DNA of 64,000 nt from Intestinibacter bartlettii (GTDB lineage: Bacteria > Bacillota > Clostridia > Peptostreptococcales > Peptostreptococcaceae), in assembly GCA_025148965.1 (NCBI GenBank), contig CP102273.1, positions 496,001 through 560,000 on the forward strand, read 5' to 3'. Of this stretch, positions 62,488 through 64,000 are shown piece by piece. Made by a program: the position numbers and the translations under genes. Every line of letters starts with the position of its first letter. Position 1 is the stretch's first letter. Under the pieces are notes generated by a model. It was given only the letters and a program-made list of their open reading frames with translations, ran no database searches and was not told the origin of the DNA.

Positions 62488-63336
62488 ATGAAAAATATTA
62501 AAACATTTATAAAGAAGAATAAATTATTTTCAGCACTTATCGTAATGGCAATAATTATAGCACTTGTAGCAATATTTGCTCCAGCTTTAGCACCATATAG
62601 TCCTTATGATGCGGAATTAAGTAATGCTTTCCAAGCTCCAAGTTCAGAACATTTATTTGGAACAGATAAATTAGGAAGAGATGTTTTATCTCGTGTAATT
62701 TATGGGACAAGAATATCTTTAAGTGCATCTTTAATATTAGTAGTACTTATATTTTTAATTGGGACTATTGCAGGTATTTTGGCAGGCTATTTCGGTGGAA
62801 TTGTAAATGCTGTAATAATGAGAATTTCAGATATGATGATTTCATTCCCAGGTATGGTATTAGCTATTGCAATGGCTGGTATTATGGGGGCAAGTGTAAA
62901 AAATGCAGTAATAGCAATTATGCTTGTAAGTTGGACAAAGTATGCTAGATTAGCAAGAAGTTTAGTTTTAAAAATATGTGAAGAAGATTATATCCATGCA
63001 GCAAGAGTTACAGGATGTAAAACAATAACTATTATAACTAAATATCTTTTACCAAATATATTACCTACATTAGTGATAACAGCAACAACTGATATAGGAA
63101 CAATGATATTAGAACTTGCAGGGCTTTCATTCTTAGGATTTGGGGCACAATCACCTGCAGCAGAATGGGGACTTATGTTAAATGAAGGACGTGCTTATTT
63201 ATTAAACTGTCCATGGTTAATGGTATTCCCAGGGCTGGCAATATGTATAGTAGTAATTGTATTTAATCTTATAGGGGACAATTTAAGAGATATATTAGAC
63301 GTTAGACAAGAAACTAGCGAAACTAAAGTTAGTTAA
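62488..63336 (+). CDS. peptide/nickel-type ABC importer permease (DppC/NikC family)
   Basis: 282 residues. The ATG follows AGAGAGG and is two bases after the stop of the first permease. It shows the HLFGTDKLGRDVLSRVIYGTR motif near residue 55, and the EAA loop EEDYIHAARVTGCKTITIITKYLLPNI near 170. It pairs with the first permease to form the channel. The substrate-binding lipoprotein gene follows after 51 bases; the ATPase genes are expected beyond the window. Confidence 0.92.
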   Translation: MKNIKTFIKKNKLFSALIVMAIIIALVAIFAPALAPYSPYDAELSNAFQAPSSEHLFGTDKLGRDVLSRVIYGTRISLSASLILVVLIFLIGTIAGILAGYFGGIVNAVIMRISDMMISFPGMVLAIAMAGIMGASVKNAVIAIMLVSWTKYARLARSLVLKICEEDYIHAARVTGCKTITIITKYLLPNILPTLVITATTDIGTMILELAGLSFLGFGAQSPAAEWGLMLNEGRAYLLNCPWLMVFPGLAICIVVIVFNLIGDNLRDILDVRQETSETKVS

Positions 63337-63387
63337 TAATTTAAACTTAATCAAAGATAAAAAGAAAAATATTAGGGAGGTATTTTG

Positions 63388-64000
63388 ATGAAAGTTTTCA
63401 AAAGAATAAAAAAAGTAATGGTTGCAACATTAATTGCAGCAATGACATTAGGAGCGGTTACAGGATGTAGTTCGTCATCAAATGGATCATCAAATGGTGG
63501 TGGAGATAGTAAAACATTAAACTTTGGATGTACAAACTTTTCAGACTCGCTAGACCCATCATCAATAGTTAATGCAGCTTGGTGTGTAAGTAGATATGGT
63601 ATAGGTGAATGCTTATATAGATTCGACCAACAAATGCAACCACAACCTTATCTAGCAGATTCAGTTAAATCAAATGACGATAATACTGAATGGACATTCC
63701 ATATAAGAGATGGAGTAAAATTCTCAAATGGTAAAGAATTAACACCATCAGCAGTTAAAAAATCTATAGAATATACTTTTAAACAAGAAGAAGACGGAAA
63801 AGGAACTGCACATCCATCTCAATTCTTAAAATATGACTCAATAGAAGCTGACGATGAAAGTGGTAATTTAACAATAAAAACAAGCCAAGCATATGCAGAT
63901 TTAAGTGCTGTTTTAGCAAATCCATTATTCGTAATAGTAGATGTTGATGCAGATACTGATATGGCAGACCAACCAATAGGTACTGGACCATATGCTGTTG
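63388..64000 (+). CDS. substrate-binding lipoprotein of the ABC importer, N-terminal part (cut by window end)
   Basis: 204 residues visible, open to the window end. The start follows AGGGAGGTA. The signal peptide ends in the lipobox VTGC (Cys near 27), followed by a Ser/Gly/Asn-rich spacer. The mature part belongs to the family-5 binding proteins (peptide/nickel): DSLDPSS near 57, GIGECLYRFD, DGVKFSNGKELTPSAV near 110. Its B12-riboswitch context points to cobalt, nickel or a corrinoid precursor rather than peptides, but the pocket cannot be read from this part alone. Confidence 0.9.
   Translation, partial: MKVFKRIKKVMVATLIAAMTLGAVTGCSSSSNGSSNGGGDSKTLNFGCTNFSDSLDPSSIVNAAWCVSRYGIGECLYRFDQQMQPQPYLADSVKSNDDNTEWTFHIRDGVKFSNGKELTPSAVKKSIEYTFKQEEDGKGTAHPSQFLKYDSIEADDESGNLTIKTSQAYADLSAVLANPLFVIVDVDADTDMADQPIGTGPYAV

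Noticed and set aside
1-64000. CRISPR array, insertion sequence, prophage, tRNA or rRNA
   Set aside because: No regularly spaced repeats, transposase or phage genes were seen, and no tRNA or rRNA sequence was recognised by eye.

Overview
The window is a stretch of chromosome from a very AT-rich, Gram-positive anaerobe. Ile is mostly ATA, Shine-Dalgarno sequences are strong (AGGAGG/GGAGG), and intrinsic terminators follow most transcription units. Single-chain PurL, formate-tetrahydrofolate ligase, anaerobic ribonucleotide reductase NrdDG, the hydrogenase maturase HydE, a 2[4Fe-4S] DUF362 protein and methionine gamma-lyase together suggest a fermentative member of Clostridia, probably Peptostreptococcaceae-like. 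That placement is inference from gene content and style; no rRNA is present to test it. I saw no tRNA, rRNA, CRISPR array, insertion sequence or prophage.

Layout. 1-4.6 kb: end of a purine operon (purD tail, purL). 4.7-9.7 kb: a secreted LRR/SH3b protein, an M20 amidohydrolase, two tandem Hsp20 genes under CIRCE (HrcA) sites, and a NusG-domain-II protein. 9.7-12.2 kb: htpG with its own CIRCE sites and a terminator in its leader. 12.3-17.5 kb (minus): a large RND exporter with a coiled-coil insert, and an OFA-type MFS transporter. 18-21.4 kb: an AGCS-like symporter, a small unknown protein, a broken nitroreductase, and uppP. 21.5-30.1 kb: sulfur amino-acid metabolism (methionine gamma-lyase with a LysR neighbour; an Rrf2 regulator followed by metY-cysK) around an unexplained operon of DUF5685, a Cys-rich protein and a membrane protein, and an AraC regulator. 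30.2-34.5 kb: hydE, a zinc-ribbon protein, a HAD phosphatase and an orphan gene. 34.5-37 kb: a 0.7-kb structured intergenic region leading to fhs. 37-39.4 kb: a DUF4300-like lipoprotein and a PadR/DUF2812 pair. 39.6-43.3 kb: a metal-export cluster (CsoR-type regulator, His-rich protein, P1B ATPase, M20 peptidase). 43.4-46.3 kb: nrdDG behind a pair of NrdR boxes. 46.5-48.7 kb: small membrane proteins and a LysR regulator. 48.8-59.8 kb: DUF362 ferredoxin, an aconitase-family hydratase, two aspartoacylase-like deacylases, a low-complexity protein, and an ArsR-controlled P1B ATPase with five N-terminal HMA-type modules. 60.1-64 kb: a cobalamin riboswitch ahead of a LysR gene and a peptide/nickel-type ABC importer that runs off the end.

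The regulatory signals explain much of the window: HrcA/CIRCE for heat-shock genes, NrdR boxes for nrdDG, an interrupted dyad across the metY promoter, an ArsR operator for the multi-HMA ATPase, a CsoR-type G-tract operator for the second ATPase, paired PadR palindromes, and a B12 riboswitch on an apparent cobalt/nickel/corrinoid uptake operon. The parts I find least explained are the DUF5685/Cys-rich operon, the B12-controlled LysR-ABC unit, the htpG leader and the region upstream of fhs.
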